From Donghicola eburneus (GTDB lineage Bacteria; Pseudomonadota; Alphaproteobacteria; Rhodobacterales; Rhodobacteraceae): 64,000 nucleotides of DNA. Both the position numbers and the translations under genes were made by a program. The stretch covers positions 248,001 to 312,000 of the forward strand of contig NZ_FOXY01000004.1 in NCBI RefSeq assembly GCF_900115865.1, in the 5' to 3' direction. Below, one piece after another: positions 21,151-29,484 of the stretch. The notes below the pieces were generated by a model. That model was not told the origin of the DNA, searched no databases, and saw only the letters and a program-made list of their open reading frames with translations. Position 1 is the first letter of the stretch; each line of letters begins with the position of its first letter.

Positions 21151-22248
21151 ATGCAATTTGTGATTTTCATCGGTCCGCACAAAGTGGGCTCCAGTCAGCT
21201 TCAGGATTTTTTGTACCGGAACTACGTGCGGCTGATCCAATCCGGCATTCTGTATCCCATGATCGAGGCTGAGGGCCTATCTTTCATGGTCTCCAAGGCG
21301 ATCATTGGCGATATCGACGATATTCCGTTGCCGGTAAACGCCCGCGAGGCGCACAATGCCTTTGCCTACAAGATGATTTCCGAGGTCGACGAGAACCGAT
21401 TTGTGCCGCCTAAGCACACTGGACTGCCACGCACACGTCAGATGTTCCGTGCCATCAAAAAGCAGATCGAATTTGTGCAGCCAGAGGCTGTGATCCTCGC
21501 GTCCGAAGTGTTCTCGACATTTGGAGTGATCAGTCCCCGCTTGATTCAGACCCTTATTGATGAATTCCCCGATGCTGATTTTCGGATTATCGCAAACTTG
21601 CGTCGCGTTGATAATTATCTGGCAAGCTGGCATGGAGAGCGCCTGAAGGCTGGCGAGCGATTGCATCCCTTGGGGCGTGGCGGATTGCAGTCCTATTACG
21701 ACACCACGCATTTCGACTACAGTCAGATTCTGGAACCTTGGGCACAGGCGATGCCCGAAGCGGACTTCGTGTTACGGGACTTCTCAGCGGTGCGATCCGA
21801 AGGCACCATCGCTGACTTCAAAGAGCAGTCTTGTCTGAACTTTCCTCGGAATCTGACAACGCCAGCGCCCCAGAACCCCACTATGCACCGCGCGGTGCAA
21901 GAGATTGTGCGGCGTGGTAATGCACAGCTGATGCCCGAAGTTGCGCAAAATTTGCGAACTTTCTTGGAAGTCATAACGCCTGAACTCGATTTGCCGAAGT
22001 CATCGGACATCGAGATGTATGGCTCTGTGCTTCGAGCTGAAATGTTTGACCGTTTTGAGGATGTTCATGAGTTCCTCTGCGATATGACGGGGCAAACACC
22101 CTTTTTCGCGAACTTGCAGAACATGCTCCGCGAGAGACCCATTCCAGAGGCCGAGGCAACTGCCGAGGCTGTGTTGAAGCTCAAATCGCATCTGCGGAGT
22201 CTTTCTGACGCCGATGCCCGAACCTTCATCGAGAATTTCGCGCTGTAA
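21151..22248 (+). CDS. Sulfotransferase-like P-loop protein
   Basis: A 365-residue protein of unknown substrate. The N-terminus FIGPHKVGSSQLQDFLYRN has the form of the PAPS 5'-phosphosulfate-binding loop of bacterial sulfotransferases, and FRIIANLRRVDNYLASWHGERLK around residue 150 matches the 3'-phosphate-binding region. It is therefore a likely carbohydrate or other small-molecule sulfotransferase. It lies between the RTX protease and the polysaccharide genes, and a second sulfotransferase closes the region at 34422. The family is fairly sure; the acceptor is inference. Confidence 0.72.
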   Translation: MQFVIFIGPHKVGSSQLQDFLYRNYVRLIQSGILYPMIEAEGLSFMVSKAIIGDIDDIPLPVNAREAHNAFAYKMISEVDENRFVPPKHTGLPRTRQMFRAIKKQIEFVQPEAVILASEVFSTFGVISPRLIQTLIDEFPDADFRIIANLRRVDNYLASWHGERLKAGERLHPLGRGGLQSYYDTTHFDYSQILEPWAQAMPEADFVLRDFSAVRSEGTIADFKEQSCLNFPRNLTTPAPQNPTMHRAVQEIVRRGNAQLMPEVAQNLRTFLEVITPELDLPKSSDIEMYGSVLRAEMFDRFEDVHEFLCDMTGQTPFFANLQNMLRERPIPEAEATAEAVLKLKSHLRSLSDADARTFIENFAL

Positions 22249-22251
22249 CAG

Positions 22252-23073
22252 TCAGTCGCGGAACATCTGCCAATCGTGGTAAAGCGCCTCAGCCGTACAG
22301 GCCTGCGGCCGGGGCAACCAGCTTTGTTGCAGCTTTTGGGTTGAAACTGTCGCGACGGGCAATGCGCCCTCTGGTGCTTCTTTCCAGTGGAAATCGCGTT
22401 CCGCAGCATCAAGAATCGCATTCATAGGCAGGTCTACAGGCGCGGCCACATTCAGGATGTCTGGGCAGTCTTCGAGAGGGCAGGTGCACAACGCTGCGAT
22501 GATCCGTGCCAAATCCGCAATTCCGACGAAACTGCGGACGGGCCCAGAACCATCGGAAAAACGATCTAGGACGATGGGCGCTGTACCTGCCAAGGATCTA
22601 GAGATCGCATCTGCGCCGATCACATTCGCAACCCGCAGGATAATCGGCCGAGGCCCGTCGGTGCCGCGTAGCATATCCTCCATTTCGGCCTTGGCTTGGC
22701 CATAAGGGCTTGCCGGTGTCAGCACTTGTGCCTCTCTGGCCAACAAGCAAGAGCGGCCATAGACCGATTGCGTCGACAAATGGATCACACGATCCGCGCC
22801 GGTTTGAGTTGCCAGTGACTGCGCCGCGCGTGCCAGATCAAGGTTCACGCGGGTTTCTTCTAGCGTTCCGAAACAGACACCCCAGAGGCCAACGACAGCG
22901 CGAGCCTGTGAAACGACGGGCGGCATGTCTGGCGTCCACGCTTGCCACATTTGTCCGCTCTCGCGTGCGACCGCTGCAACGTGAAAGGACGGTCGCTCGC
23001 GCTTCCACGCCTTTAGCACGCGGCGTCCGACCTGACCGTTTGCACCCGTTACCAGAACCGGAGTTTCGAGCAT
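22252..23073 (-). CDS. NAD-dependent epimerase/reductase (extended SDR)
   Basis: A 273-residue Rossmann-fold protein. The N-terminal VLVTGANGQVGRRVLKAW binds NAD(P), STQSVYGRS and SPYGQAKAEME supply the catalytic Ser and YxxxK, and ILRVANVIG lies in the substrate region. It should act on a nucleotide sugar. It ends 3 bp from the convergent sulfotransferase gene and is divergent from the Wza-type gene with about 160 bp between starts, so it belongs to the polysaccharide region. Confidence 0.85.
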   Translation of the reverse strand: MLETPVLVTGANGQVGRRVLKAWKRERPSFHVAAVARESGQMWQAWTPDMPPVVSQARAVVGLWGVCFGTLEETRVNLDLARAAQSLATQTGADRVIHLSTQSVYGRSCLLAREAQVLTPASPYGQAKAEMEDMLRGTDGPRPIILRVANVIGADAISRSLAGTAPIVLDRFSDGSGPVRSFVGIADLARIIAALCTCPLEDCPDILNVAAPVDLPMNAILDAAERDFHWKEAPEGALPVATVSTQKLQQSWLPRPQACTAEALYHDWQMFRD

Positions 23074-23232
23074 CCCTGATGATATCCCTCTATCGGATGA
23101 TTTGCGCCGATATTGGCAAACATCCCGTGTTGCTTGAGCATCTTTCTAGCCTTGATCGCAAAGCTTGTCTTGGAGCGAAGCGCAAAAAATGGCATCAACT
23201 CAGCCAATTGATAAATGCTTTAAGGTTTCCCG

Positions 23233-24342
23233 ATGCTGCGCCTTTTTCTAAGCCTTGTTCTGGTTACAGCCATCTCAGGCTGTATCGTTCCGCGAGGTGC
23301 GGTGACAAAATCAGAAGTTCTCAGGGGCTCTAACAGCCAAGACGCGAGCTTTGATGTCGTCGATCTAAACCCCACCTCCCTAGCCATGGTCGAGAAGTGG
23401 CCGCGGACTGGTGGCGGTCTAAAGCATGGGTGGATCGGCGGAAGCCGAGGTGCGTCCGACTATATCATTCGCTCGGGCGATATCCTGTCGCTGAGCATTT
23501 GGGATAGCCAAGAAGACTCCCTGTTGACGGGCACTGGACAAAAAGAAGCGCGCGTTCAGAATATCAGAGTCTCATCCGGAGGCAGTGTTTACTTGCCCTA
23601 TATCGGCAATGTGCAAGTTGCTGGCAAAACGATCGAAAGTGCTCGAAACACGATTGCGCGGCAGATGGAGAGCATAGCGCCTTCGGTGCAAGTGCTCGTC
23701 TCTGCTCAGCCGGGTCAGAACAATATTGCGCGTGCCGTCGATGGCGTGTCGCGTCCAGGCGCTTATCCCCTAACGGATCGGAGCTACAGCGTCCTAAACT
23801 TGATCGCAGATGCGGGTGGTGTAGCCGATAGTATCCAGAACCCTGTGGTTCGACTGATGCGTGGGGGTGGGACCTACGAAATCTTTGCATCCGAACTGAC
23901 CGAGAACAGTGCGCTGGATACCGCTTTGCGTGGTGGCGACAAGGTACTGGTCACCGATCTGCCCCAAAATGTGACAGTCATGGGGGCGACAGGACGCGAG
24001 ATGCAAGTCCCTCTGAAGTATCCGCCGATGACTGCGCTTCAGGCCGTCACAAATGCTGGCGGTCTGACAGACACGCGCGCAAACCCCAAGGGTTTGCTCG
24101 TTTTGCGCCAGTATGAGCACAATGCAGTGCGACTCGATACACACGGGCCGGACAAAGACTTGGTGATCTTTGCGTTGGATATGACCAACGCCGATGGATT
24201 GTTCGCAGCACAGAAGTTCGAAGTTTTCCCTGGCGACATTGTCTACGCCTCGGAATCGCCACTGGTCTTGATCAACAACTTCCTTGATGTGTTCCGCGCA
24301 AGCGGGGCGACCTTTGTACAGGCGCAGAATCTAGCGAACTAA
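23233..24342 (+). CDS. Wza/KpsD-type polysaccharide export outer-membrane lipoprotein
   Basis: A 369-residue outer-membrane export channel subunit for capsule or exopolysaccharide. A lipoprotein signal is present (LVLVTAISGC, lipidated Cys near residue 17). The Poly_export domain is seen as DYIIRSGDILSLSIWD followed by VSSGGSVYLPYIGNVQVAGKT, then two SLBB domains (GVSRPGAYPLTDRSYSVLNLIADAGG and PPMTALQAVTNAGGLTDTRANP). No Wzc-type tyrosine kinase or Wzb phosphatase follows, unlike classical operons. YjbE-, YjbF- and YjbH-like partners are encoded 4-8 kb downstream. Confidence 0.92.
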   Translation: MLRLFLSLVLVTAISGCIVPRGAVTKSEVLRGSNSQDASFDVVDLNPTSLAMVEKWPRTGGGLKHGWIGGSRGASDYIIRSGDILSLSIWDSQEDSLLTGTGQKEARVQNIRVSSGGSVYLPYIGNVQVAGKTIESARNTIARQMESIAPSVQVLVSAQPGQNNIARAVDGVSRPGAYPLTDRSYSVLNLIADAGGVADSIQNPVVRLMRGGGTYEIFASELTENSALDTALRGGDKVLVTDLPQNVTVMGATGREMQVPLKYPPMTALQAVTNAGGLTDTRANPKGLLVLRQYEHNAVRLDTHGPDKDLVIFALDMTNADGLFAAQKFEVFPGDIVYASESPLVLINNFLDVFRASGATFVQAQNLAN

Positions 24343-24367
24343 CTCATTTCTGGTTGGCAGCATGAAG

Positions 24368-24387
24368 CGGGCGTCTTTGGGCGCCCG
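24368..24387 (+). terminator. Hairpin behind the Wza-type gene
   Basis: CGGGCG pairs with CGCCCG around an 8-base loop. The T tract is weak. Confidence 0.45.
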
Positions 24388-24484
24388 TGTCCGTTAAAAT
24401 GGGATGAATGCAGCGCCAAGGTTCCTTCAGACATGTTAACCTAAGGTCGGTTTTCTCCGTGCATCGAAAAAACGGAGAGTGTCC

Positions 24485-25564
24485 ATGACCAGCGCGTCCC
24501 CTCGGCTTGACCTGCCGATGATCCTGCCCGCCCAAGCCCAGAAACACGTCACCCATAACGAGGCTCTTCTGCGGCTGGATGGGGCTGTGCAGATGGTGCT
24601 TCAGAGTATTTTTCAGGCAGCACCGCCGTCTGAGCCTGTCGTGGGCCATAGCTATTTCACGTCTGACAGCGCAACAGGCGATTGGGTGAACAACCCTAGA
24701 ATGGTCGCGACCTATACCCAAAGCGGTTGGGTTTACCTGCAGCCTTCAGAAGGTTGGTTTGCTTGGGACGCTGCCAACGAGAGGCATATCGTCTATCAAA
24801 ATGACGCTTGGATGCCCGTGCCGCTGGATCTCAAGAATTTGCCTGCGGTCGGTGTTAATGCGACAGCCGATATGACAAACCGATTGATCGTGAGCGCGCA
24901 GGCTACTTTGCTGACCCACGAAGGCAACAACCATCAACTCAAGGTCAACAAAGCGGGTGCTGGCGACACAGCCAGCCTTGTCCTGCAGTCGAATTGGTCT
25001 GGCCGCGCAGAGATTGGCCTCTGTGGCGATGATGCAGTCCACGTAAAGGTGTCCGCTGATGGAGGGACTTGGCTGGATGCGATCGTGGTAGACCCACAAA
25101 CTGGACACCTCACAGGGGCTGCGGTCCAGACTTCGGCAGAGGATACGACCGAGGGGCGATTGATGCGCTCTGACTACGGCTATTGTCCTGGCAACGTTCT
25201 CGGTGCTGTTGGTATGAGCAACGGTATCCCCTCTGGCGCGATTATTGAGTCTTCTCATTCTGGCGCCGGTTCCGTCGTCAAATTTGTGGACGGCACACAA
25301 ATTTGCTTGGGGACTATTGATGTGACGGATGCAACCTCCGCGATGGGCGCGCTCTATAGCTCGGCTGCTGCCACTTGGACGTTCCCGGCGCAATTCGCAG
25401 AGCCGCCCTCCATTTCGGTCAGCGTGTCCGGCGCAAGCGGCGTTTGGGGGACTTTGGGCGGGACTGAACCCGCCAGCCACCAAGCAGAGCTTCAGGTCCT
25501 GAGCGCTTACTCCGTGACAGGCAGCTTGACACTGCACTGCACTGCGATTGGGCGCTGGATTTAG
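24485..25564 (+). CDS. DUF2793 protein with phage-tail-like C-terminus
   Basis: A 359-residue protein. The N-terminus (LDLPMILPAQAQKHVTHNEAL) is the DUF2793 signature common in Rhodobacteraceae, often near phage or gene-transfer-agent genes. The C-terminal third contains VVKFVDGTQICLGTIDVT and ends LTLHCTAIGRWI, the pattern of phage tail-fibre tip domains. There is no signal peptide. Inside a polysaccharide locus it might be a domesticated tail-spike, adhesin or glycan-binding protein. The start at 24485 has GGAG upstream. Function unknown; the family call is fairly sure. Confidence 0.78.
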   Translation: MTSASPRLDLPMILPAQAQKHVTHNEALLRLDGAVQMVLQSIFQAAPPSEPVVGHSYFTSDSATGDWVNNPRMVATYTQSGWVYLQPSEGWFAWDAANERHIVYQNDAWMPVPLDLKNLPAVGVNATADMTNRLIVSAQATLLTHEGNNHQLKVNKAGAGDTASLVLQSNWSGRAEIGLCGDDAVHVKVSADGGTWLDAIVVDPQTGHLTGAAVQTSAEDTTEGRLMRSDYGYCPGNVLGAVGMSNGIPSGAIIESSHSGAGSVVKFVDGTQICLGTIDVTDATSAMGALYSSAAATWTFPAQFAEPPSISVSVSGASGVWGTLGGTEPASHQAELQVLSAYSVTGSLTLHCTAIGRWI

Positions 25565-25586
25565 GCTCAGCGTCGCGAGTGGTCGT

Positions 25587-27470
25587 TTACGAAATCAGCT
25601 GTGCTGTCGACGCGTCTTTGTAGTCGTCTGTTGGCATTGACCACTTGAAAGCGGCAGCGCGCGCAGCTTCGGAATCTCCGCTTTCTATGGCGAGGCGGAT
25701 ATCATTCAAAGCGGAGGCGACTTGGATTTCGGACAAGCGACCTTCTCTGGCGCGCAAGATTTTCGGGTGGGGCGTGGTAAGCATGTCCTGCCCGATGAGT
25801 AATTCCTCGTGCAACTTCTCTCCTGGGCGCATCCCAATATAGCGAATCTCGATATCGCCATCCTTGTTGTCATGATCGCGTACGGAATATCCCGCTGCTT
25901 CGATCATCTGACGGGCCACCTGCGCGATCCGTACGGGCTGCCCCATGTCCAGAACGAAAACGTCCCCACCGCGCGTGAACGATCCTGCCAGCAGCACGAG
26001 TCGCGATGCCTCTGGGATGGTCATAAAGAAGCGGGTGACCTCGGGGTGCGTAACAGTCACCGGACCGCCGGATGCAATTTGCTCTTCAAACAGCGGAATG
26101 ATTGAGCCCGAAGATCCGAGTACGTTACCGAAACGGACCATCGAAAAGCGCGTCCCAGAGCTGCGCGTCGCGAGATCTTGTATCACGAGCTCTGCCAATC
26201 GCTTGGAGGCGCCCATCACGTTTGATGGGCGCACAGCCTTGTCTGTCGAAACAAGGATAAAGCGTTCTACGCCTACAGATCGCGCAGCTTCGGCTGTGAT
26301 CTTCGTCCCAAAGACATTGTTCCACAAACCGGCGAGTTCGTTGTTTTCGACAATCGGCACATGTTTATAGGCGGCTGCATGAAGGACGACTTGAACCCCT
26401 TTGCTCCGCATAACTCGCTCAATGCCCTTCCGGTCCGTCACTGACATCAGGACTGAGGCGATCTTGATTCTGCGATTCAGTGCATGCAGTTCCTTCGAAA
26501 TCGCATAGAGTGCAAATTCGCTATGATCGACCAGCACGATCTTCTTCGGCTTGCAGGAAAAGATCTGGCGGCAAAGCTCAGAACCAATCGAACCACCCGC
26601 ACCGGTGATCATCACGACCTTGCCTTCGTAGCTTTCGCCGGTTTCGGGAATCTGATCCTCCAACCGGGCACGGTTCAACACCGCGTTTGCGTCGAAACGC
26701 TGCTCTTCGCTATTGGCCGTACGGTTCATCATTTCCGCGAAAGAAGGCAACAGACGTGTTTCACAGCCCATCTCATTCAAGCGGCGGGAAATTTGACGCT
26801 GCCTCGGTAGGCTGACCGAGGGCATCGCAAGGATCACGCGATCCACTTGGCGCTTGTCGCAGAGCGCTTTGACCTTGATTGGCGAGTGAACTTTAAGGCC
26901 GGAAATAGTTTGGCTTTGTAAGGTGGGGTTGTCATCAACAAAGCCGATAATCTCAACCGAGCGGTCCGTCTTCAGTGCAGCCGCCAGCTGTTGGCCAGTT
27001 TGCCCCGCACCGTAGATTACAATTCGCAGACGGTTATCCCCCTTGCGATAAACCGCTAGAAGCATCTGTCGCACGAGCGCACGCGCCCCGATGCTTAGTA
27101 GACTGTTGCAGGCTGCCGCGGCAATCCAGGCACGAATCGGTATGTCAATTCCAGCTAGGTGAACAGTGACGGCGCCAAGCACAGCAACTGTCACCGCTGC
27201 CAACGAACTGAGGCCCGCGCACGCCATATCATAGCTGTTCAAACGGACACGATGCAGGCCAAGAAGAAGAGCAGCACCCATTGCGAACAGCGCAACGCTG
27301 CCAAAGAGGAATGCCGTTGCGATAGCATTCAGGTCCACAACAACTGATGACAAACCGACTAGCTCGAATGCGCAGTATAGAGAGATTGGCGCTAAGATCA
27401 CATCCAATGCGAGGATGAGGAGTGTCTTGTGTGCGCGGGTCATCCGCATCAGCAGATTGTAAATGAGCAT
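25587..27470 (-). CDS. WbpM/CapD-type nucleotide-sugar 4,6-dehydratase, membrane-bound
   Basis: A 627-residue inner-membrane enzyme that probably converts UDP-GlcNAc to a 4-keto-6-deoxy sugar, an early step to amino-deoxy sugars in surface glycans. About four transmembrane segments fill residues 15-130. A first Rossmann domain follows (IVIYGAGQTGQQLAAAL), then the catalytic one (VVMITGAGGSIGSELCRQI). Active-site stretches are HAAAYKHVPIVE and VSTDKAVRPSNVMGASKR, and the end shows RYIGMRPGEKLHEELL. All are as in the long WbpM/FlaA1/PglF group. The sugar transferase gene lies upstream on the same strand, 142 bp away. Confidence 0.92.
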   Translation of the reverse strand: MLIYNLLMRMTRAHKTLLILALDVILAPISLYCAFELVGLSSVVVDLNAIATAFLFGSVALFAMGAALLLGLHRVRLNSYDMACAGLSSLAAVTVAVLGAVTVHLAGIDIPIRAWIAAAACNSLLSIGARALVRQMLLAVYRKGDNRLRIVIYGAGQTGQQLAAALKTDRSVEIIGFVDDNPTLQSQTISGLKVHSPIKVKALCDKRQVDRVILAMPSVSLPRQRQISRRLNEMGCETRLLPSFAEMMNRTANSEEQRFDANAVLNRARLEDQIPETGESYEGKVVMITGAGGSIGSELCRQIFSCKPKKIVLVDHSEFALYAISKELHALNRRIKIASVLMSVTDRKGIERVMRSKGVQVVLHAAAYKHVPIVENNELAGLWNNVFGTKITAEAARSVGVERFILVSTDKAVRPSNVMGASKRLAELVIQDLATRSSGTRFSMVRFGNVLGSSGSIIPLFEEQIASGGPVTVTHPEVTRFFMTIPEASRLVLLAGSFTRGGDVFVLDMGQPVRIAQVARQMIEAAGYSVRDHDNKDGDIEIRYIGMRPGEKLHEELLIGQDMLTTPHPKILRAREGRLSEIQVASALNDIRLAIESGDSEAARAAAFKWSMPTDDYKDASTAQLIS

Positions 27471-27612
27471 TTAAATTTTCCGAATGCCGGGACGACAGAC
27501 CAGGTAAACAATTACGAGGTAAAAACACTTCTATTGTTGATATACGCGAGTCTCGCGCTCGAAGCCACCTTACAGCTAAAGTTGTGGCAGAGTTTCGTGG
27601 ATTCGCAGGCGA

Positions 27613-28212
27613 CTATTTGCGCAAAGCCGTTTTTTTGATCAACCAAAGGTCCATGCAAAGGTTTCTATTTCTTTGGTAAATTAAATCGAGCTGCGCTTTG
27701 CGGGGGACGCATCTACCAGAGTAAATAGCGTCGGTCTCCTCGGCCGAGGCGCAAGATTCTAAGAGTGACTCTTCGTGTTTGTGGTAGAAAATTGTGGCCA
27801 TTCCGGTGATTCCTGGCCGTGATCTCAACACCTGAGTATAAATGTCAGGGAATTTTTCTACGTATTGTCGTAACGGTGGCCTTGGACCCACGAAACTAAT
27901 GTCGCCGCGAATAACGTTAAAAATTTGCGGAAGTTCATCTAGCCGATACTTGCGCAGGAACTTGCCCACCGGAAAGATGCGAGCGGTTTTATCTCCGCCT
28001 GATACGCCGGTGTCTTGGCTCACTACTTTCATCGACCTGAACTTCAATAGAGTGAAACCCGTGCGCGCGTCCTTCATGCGCTCGGAGCGATAAAAGCCTG
28101 GGAAACCGTCGCTTACAATAATCGCTAAATATATCAGCAGGATAGGAGGAGTGAGAAATGGCAGCAAAAACAAAGAAAAAACCAAATCAAACAGGCGTTT
28201 TGAGAACGGCAT
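27613..28212 (-). CDS. Initiating sugar transferase (bacterial sugar transferase family)
   Basis: A 199-residue phosphoglycosyl transferase that should load the first sugar-phosphate onto undecaprenyl phosphate. The short form has one N-terminal membrane segment (LVFSLFLLPFLTPPILLIYLA), then FYRSERM, FTLLKFRSM, the conserved LRKYRLDELPQIFNVIRGDISFVGPRP and SRPGITGMA. This is the PglC/PssY-like minimal form without the extra membrane domain. It precedes the WbpM-type dehydratase, which could make its substrate. Confidence 0.92.
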   Translation of the reverse strand: MPFSKRLFDLVFSLFLLPFLTPPILLIYLAIIVSDGFPGFYRSERMKDARTGFTLLKFRSMKVVSQDTGVSGGDKTARIFPVGKFLRKYRLDELPQIFNVIRGDISFVGPRPPLRQYVEKFPDIYTQVLRSRPGITGMATIFYHKHEESLLESCASAEETDAIYSGRCVPRKAQLDLIYQRNRNLCMDLWLIKKTALRK

Positions 28213-28431
28213 CGGAAATTCACTTAGAAGCTGTCGTAGTCGCAGAAGATGACCGAAACTGAGAGGTCAAGATGTTGTTGCACGATTCCTCATCGAAATT
28301 GCAACACTTCCTTTTTTAGCTTGAACCTGAGAGCAAATGTTGCTGGCCAAATTTACAATCCTGTGCGATGGATAAGGCTAGACCTGTTTGCGTCTGGGGC
28401 GAACGGGGAATCACGCTTTGGAGATAGCAAG

Positions 28432-28740
28432 ATGACGAAGATTATTACTCTTACTGCTGCATTTGCTCTTGCAGCCTCGACCTCGACCGCAGTTCTGGCA
28501 CAGGCAGACGCTGCAGCGGCTCAGGCCGGTGGTGCAGGCGGTGGCGCAGGTGGCGGCGCTGGTGTTGGTCTGGGTGTCGGCGGTGCGGCCGGTGGTCTGG
28601 CTGGCATTGCAGGCGCAAGTGCATTGGTTATCGTTGGCGGTGTTGTTCTGACTGGCGCCGCTCTGGCATCGTACCTTGCCGCGCAAGACAGCGATTCGAG
28701 CGACGATTCTTCGACCACCACCACCACCACCACCAACTAA
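28432..28740 (+). CDS. YjbE/GfcA-like small exported Gly/Ala-rich protein
   Basis: A 102-residue protein with a signal peptide (LTAAFALAASTSTAVLAQA), a Gly/Ala-rich centre that includes a hydrophobic stretch (ALVIVGGVVLTGAALASYLA), and an acidic-Ser/poly-Thr tail (seven Thr, Asn). This pattern, above all the terminal Thr run, is that of YjbE/GfcA, the small first gene of the yjbEFGH and gfcABCDE exopolysaccharide operons. The Thr run is encoded by seven identical ACC codons. GGAGAT precedes the ATG at 28432. It is convergent with the YjbF-like gene. The assignment is by pattern and context. Confidence 0.68.
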   Translation: MTKIITLTAAFALAASTSTAVLAQADAAAAQAGGAGGGAGGGAGVGLGVGGAAGGLAGIAGASALVIVGGVVLTGAALASYLAAQDSDSSDDSSTTTTTTTN

Positions 28741-28766
28741 TTGGTGCTGATAGGTGGAATTCTAAG

Positions 28767-28790
28767 CGCGGCCTATGGGCCGCGTTTTTT
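28767..28790 (+). terminator. Intrinsic terminator of the YjbE-like gene
   Basis: CGCGGCC-TATG-GGCCGCG is a perfect stem followed by six T. Confidence 0.9.
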
Positions 28791-28833
28791 GTATCTTGAT
28801 TGCTTTGCAAATGCCCTGAGGAGTCAAACGTGA

Positions 28834-29484
28834 TCAGTGGCGTAGGTGCTCAATGCTCAGGTGTCCGTGGTCATTACTGAGCCACTGCTCTGACCGAGCC
28901 AGCAGCGGCGCCCCCGGGATGTACTCGTACACATTCTTAAATGCGCGACCCGGCGTCGTACAGTTTTCGATCATACGATCAGGAGCGGTTTGGCTCAGCC
29001 GGCAGTCATACATCACCGAGATTTCGTGCCCTTCGCCGTCCAGCGTGCGCAGCACCCGTTGATAGTCGCCCTCCGAACGCGTCGCGAGCAAACTTGGTAA
29101 TGGCCCGTTTTCCGAGGACATCAAATCGTCGCCGAGCCTGCGAGTTTCGGCCAAGACGCCGCCTTCGAGCGTGACGGTCATGTCGTCGCTGGAACTGAAG
29201 ACCCGATAATTCCCAATCTCGGTATTTAGGACAAAGATGCCTGCGCCGTTAATCGTGCGTTGGGTCATTAAAATCATGGGCGCTGGCACCTGCTCCAACA
29301 GAGCTGGGACGGCGGCGCGCAGTTGGGCCGCGTTGCTCTGCTGCTCAGTATCGCTCAGGCTTGTGCGCCAATTGGCTCCGATACGGCTGAACAGCTCAAG
29401 CCTCGATTCTTGGCGGTCCGAGCCACAGGATGCCACAAGCCCAACGGCCATAATTACAGTGATCAAACGCACAAGCGACGTCAT
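28834..29484 (-). CDS. YjbF/GfcB-family lipoprotein
   Basis: A 216-residue outer-membrane lipoprotein (lipobox VGLVASCGS, Cys near residue 20). The family is the YjbF/GfcB group required for secretion of certain exopolysaccharides and group 4 capsule. Seen features include APMILMTQRTINGAGIFVLNTEIGNYRVFSS region and YEYIPGAPLLARSEQWL near the end. It overlaps the YjbH-like gene by ATGA, so the two are co-translated. A YjbG/GfcC gene, normally between them, is missing. Confidence 0.85.
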   Translation of the reverse strand: MTSLVRLITVIMAVGLVASCGSDRQESRLELFSRIGANWRTSLSDTEQQSNAAQLRAAVPALLEQVPAPMILMTQRTINGAGIFVLNTEIGNYRVFSSSDDMTVTLEGGVLAETRRLGDDLMSSENGPLPSLLATRSEGDYQRVLRTLDGEGHEISVMYDCRLSQTAPDRMIENCTTPGRAFKNVYEYIPGAPLLARSEQWLSNDHGHLSIEHLRH

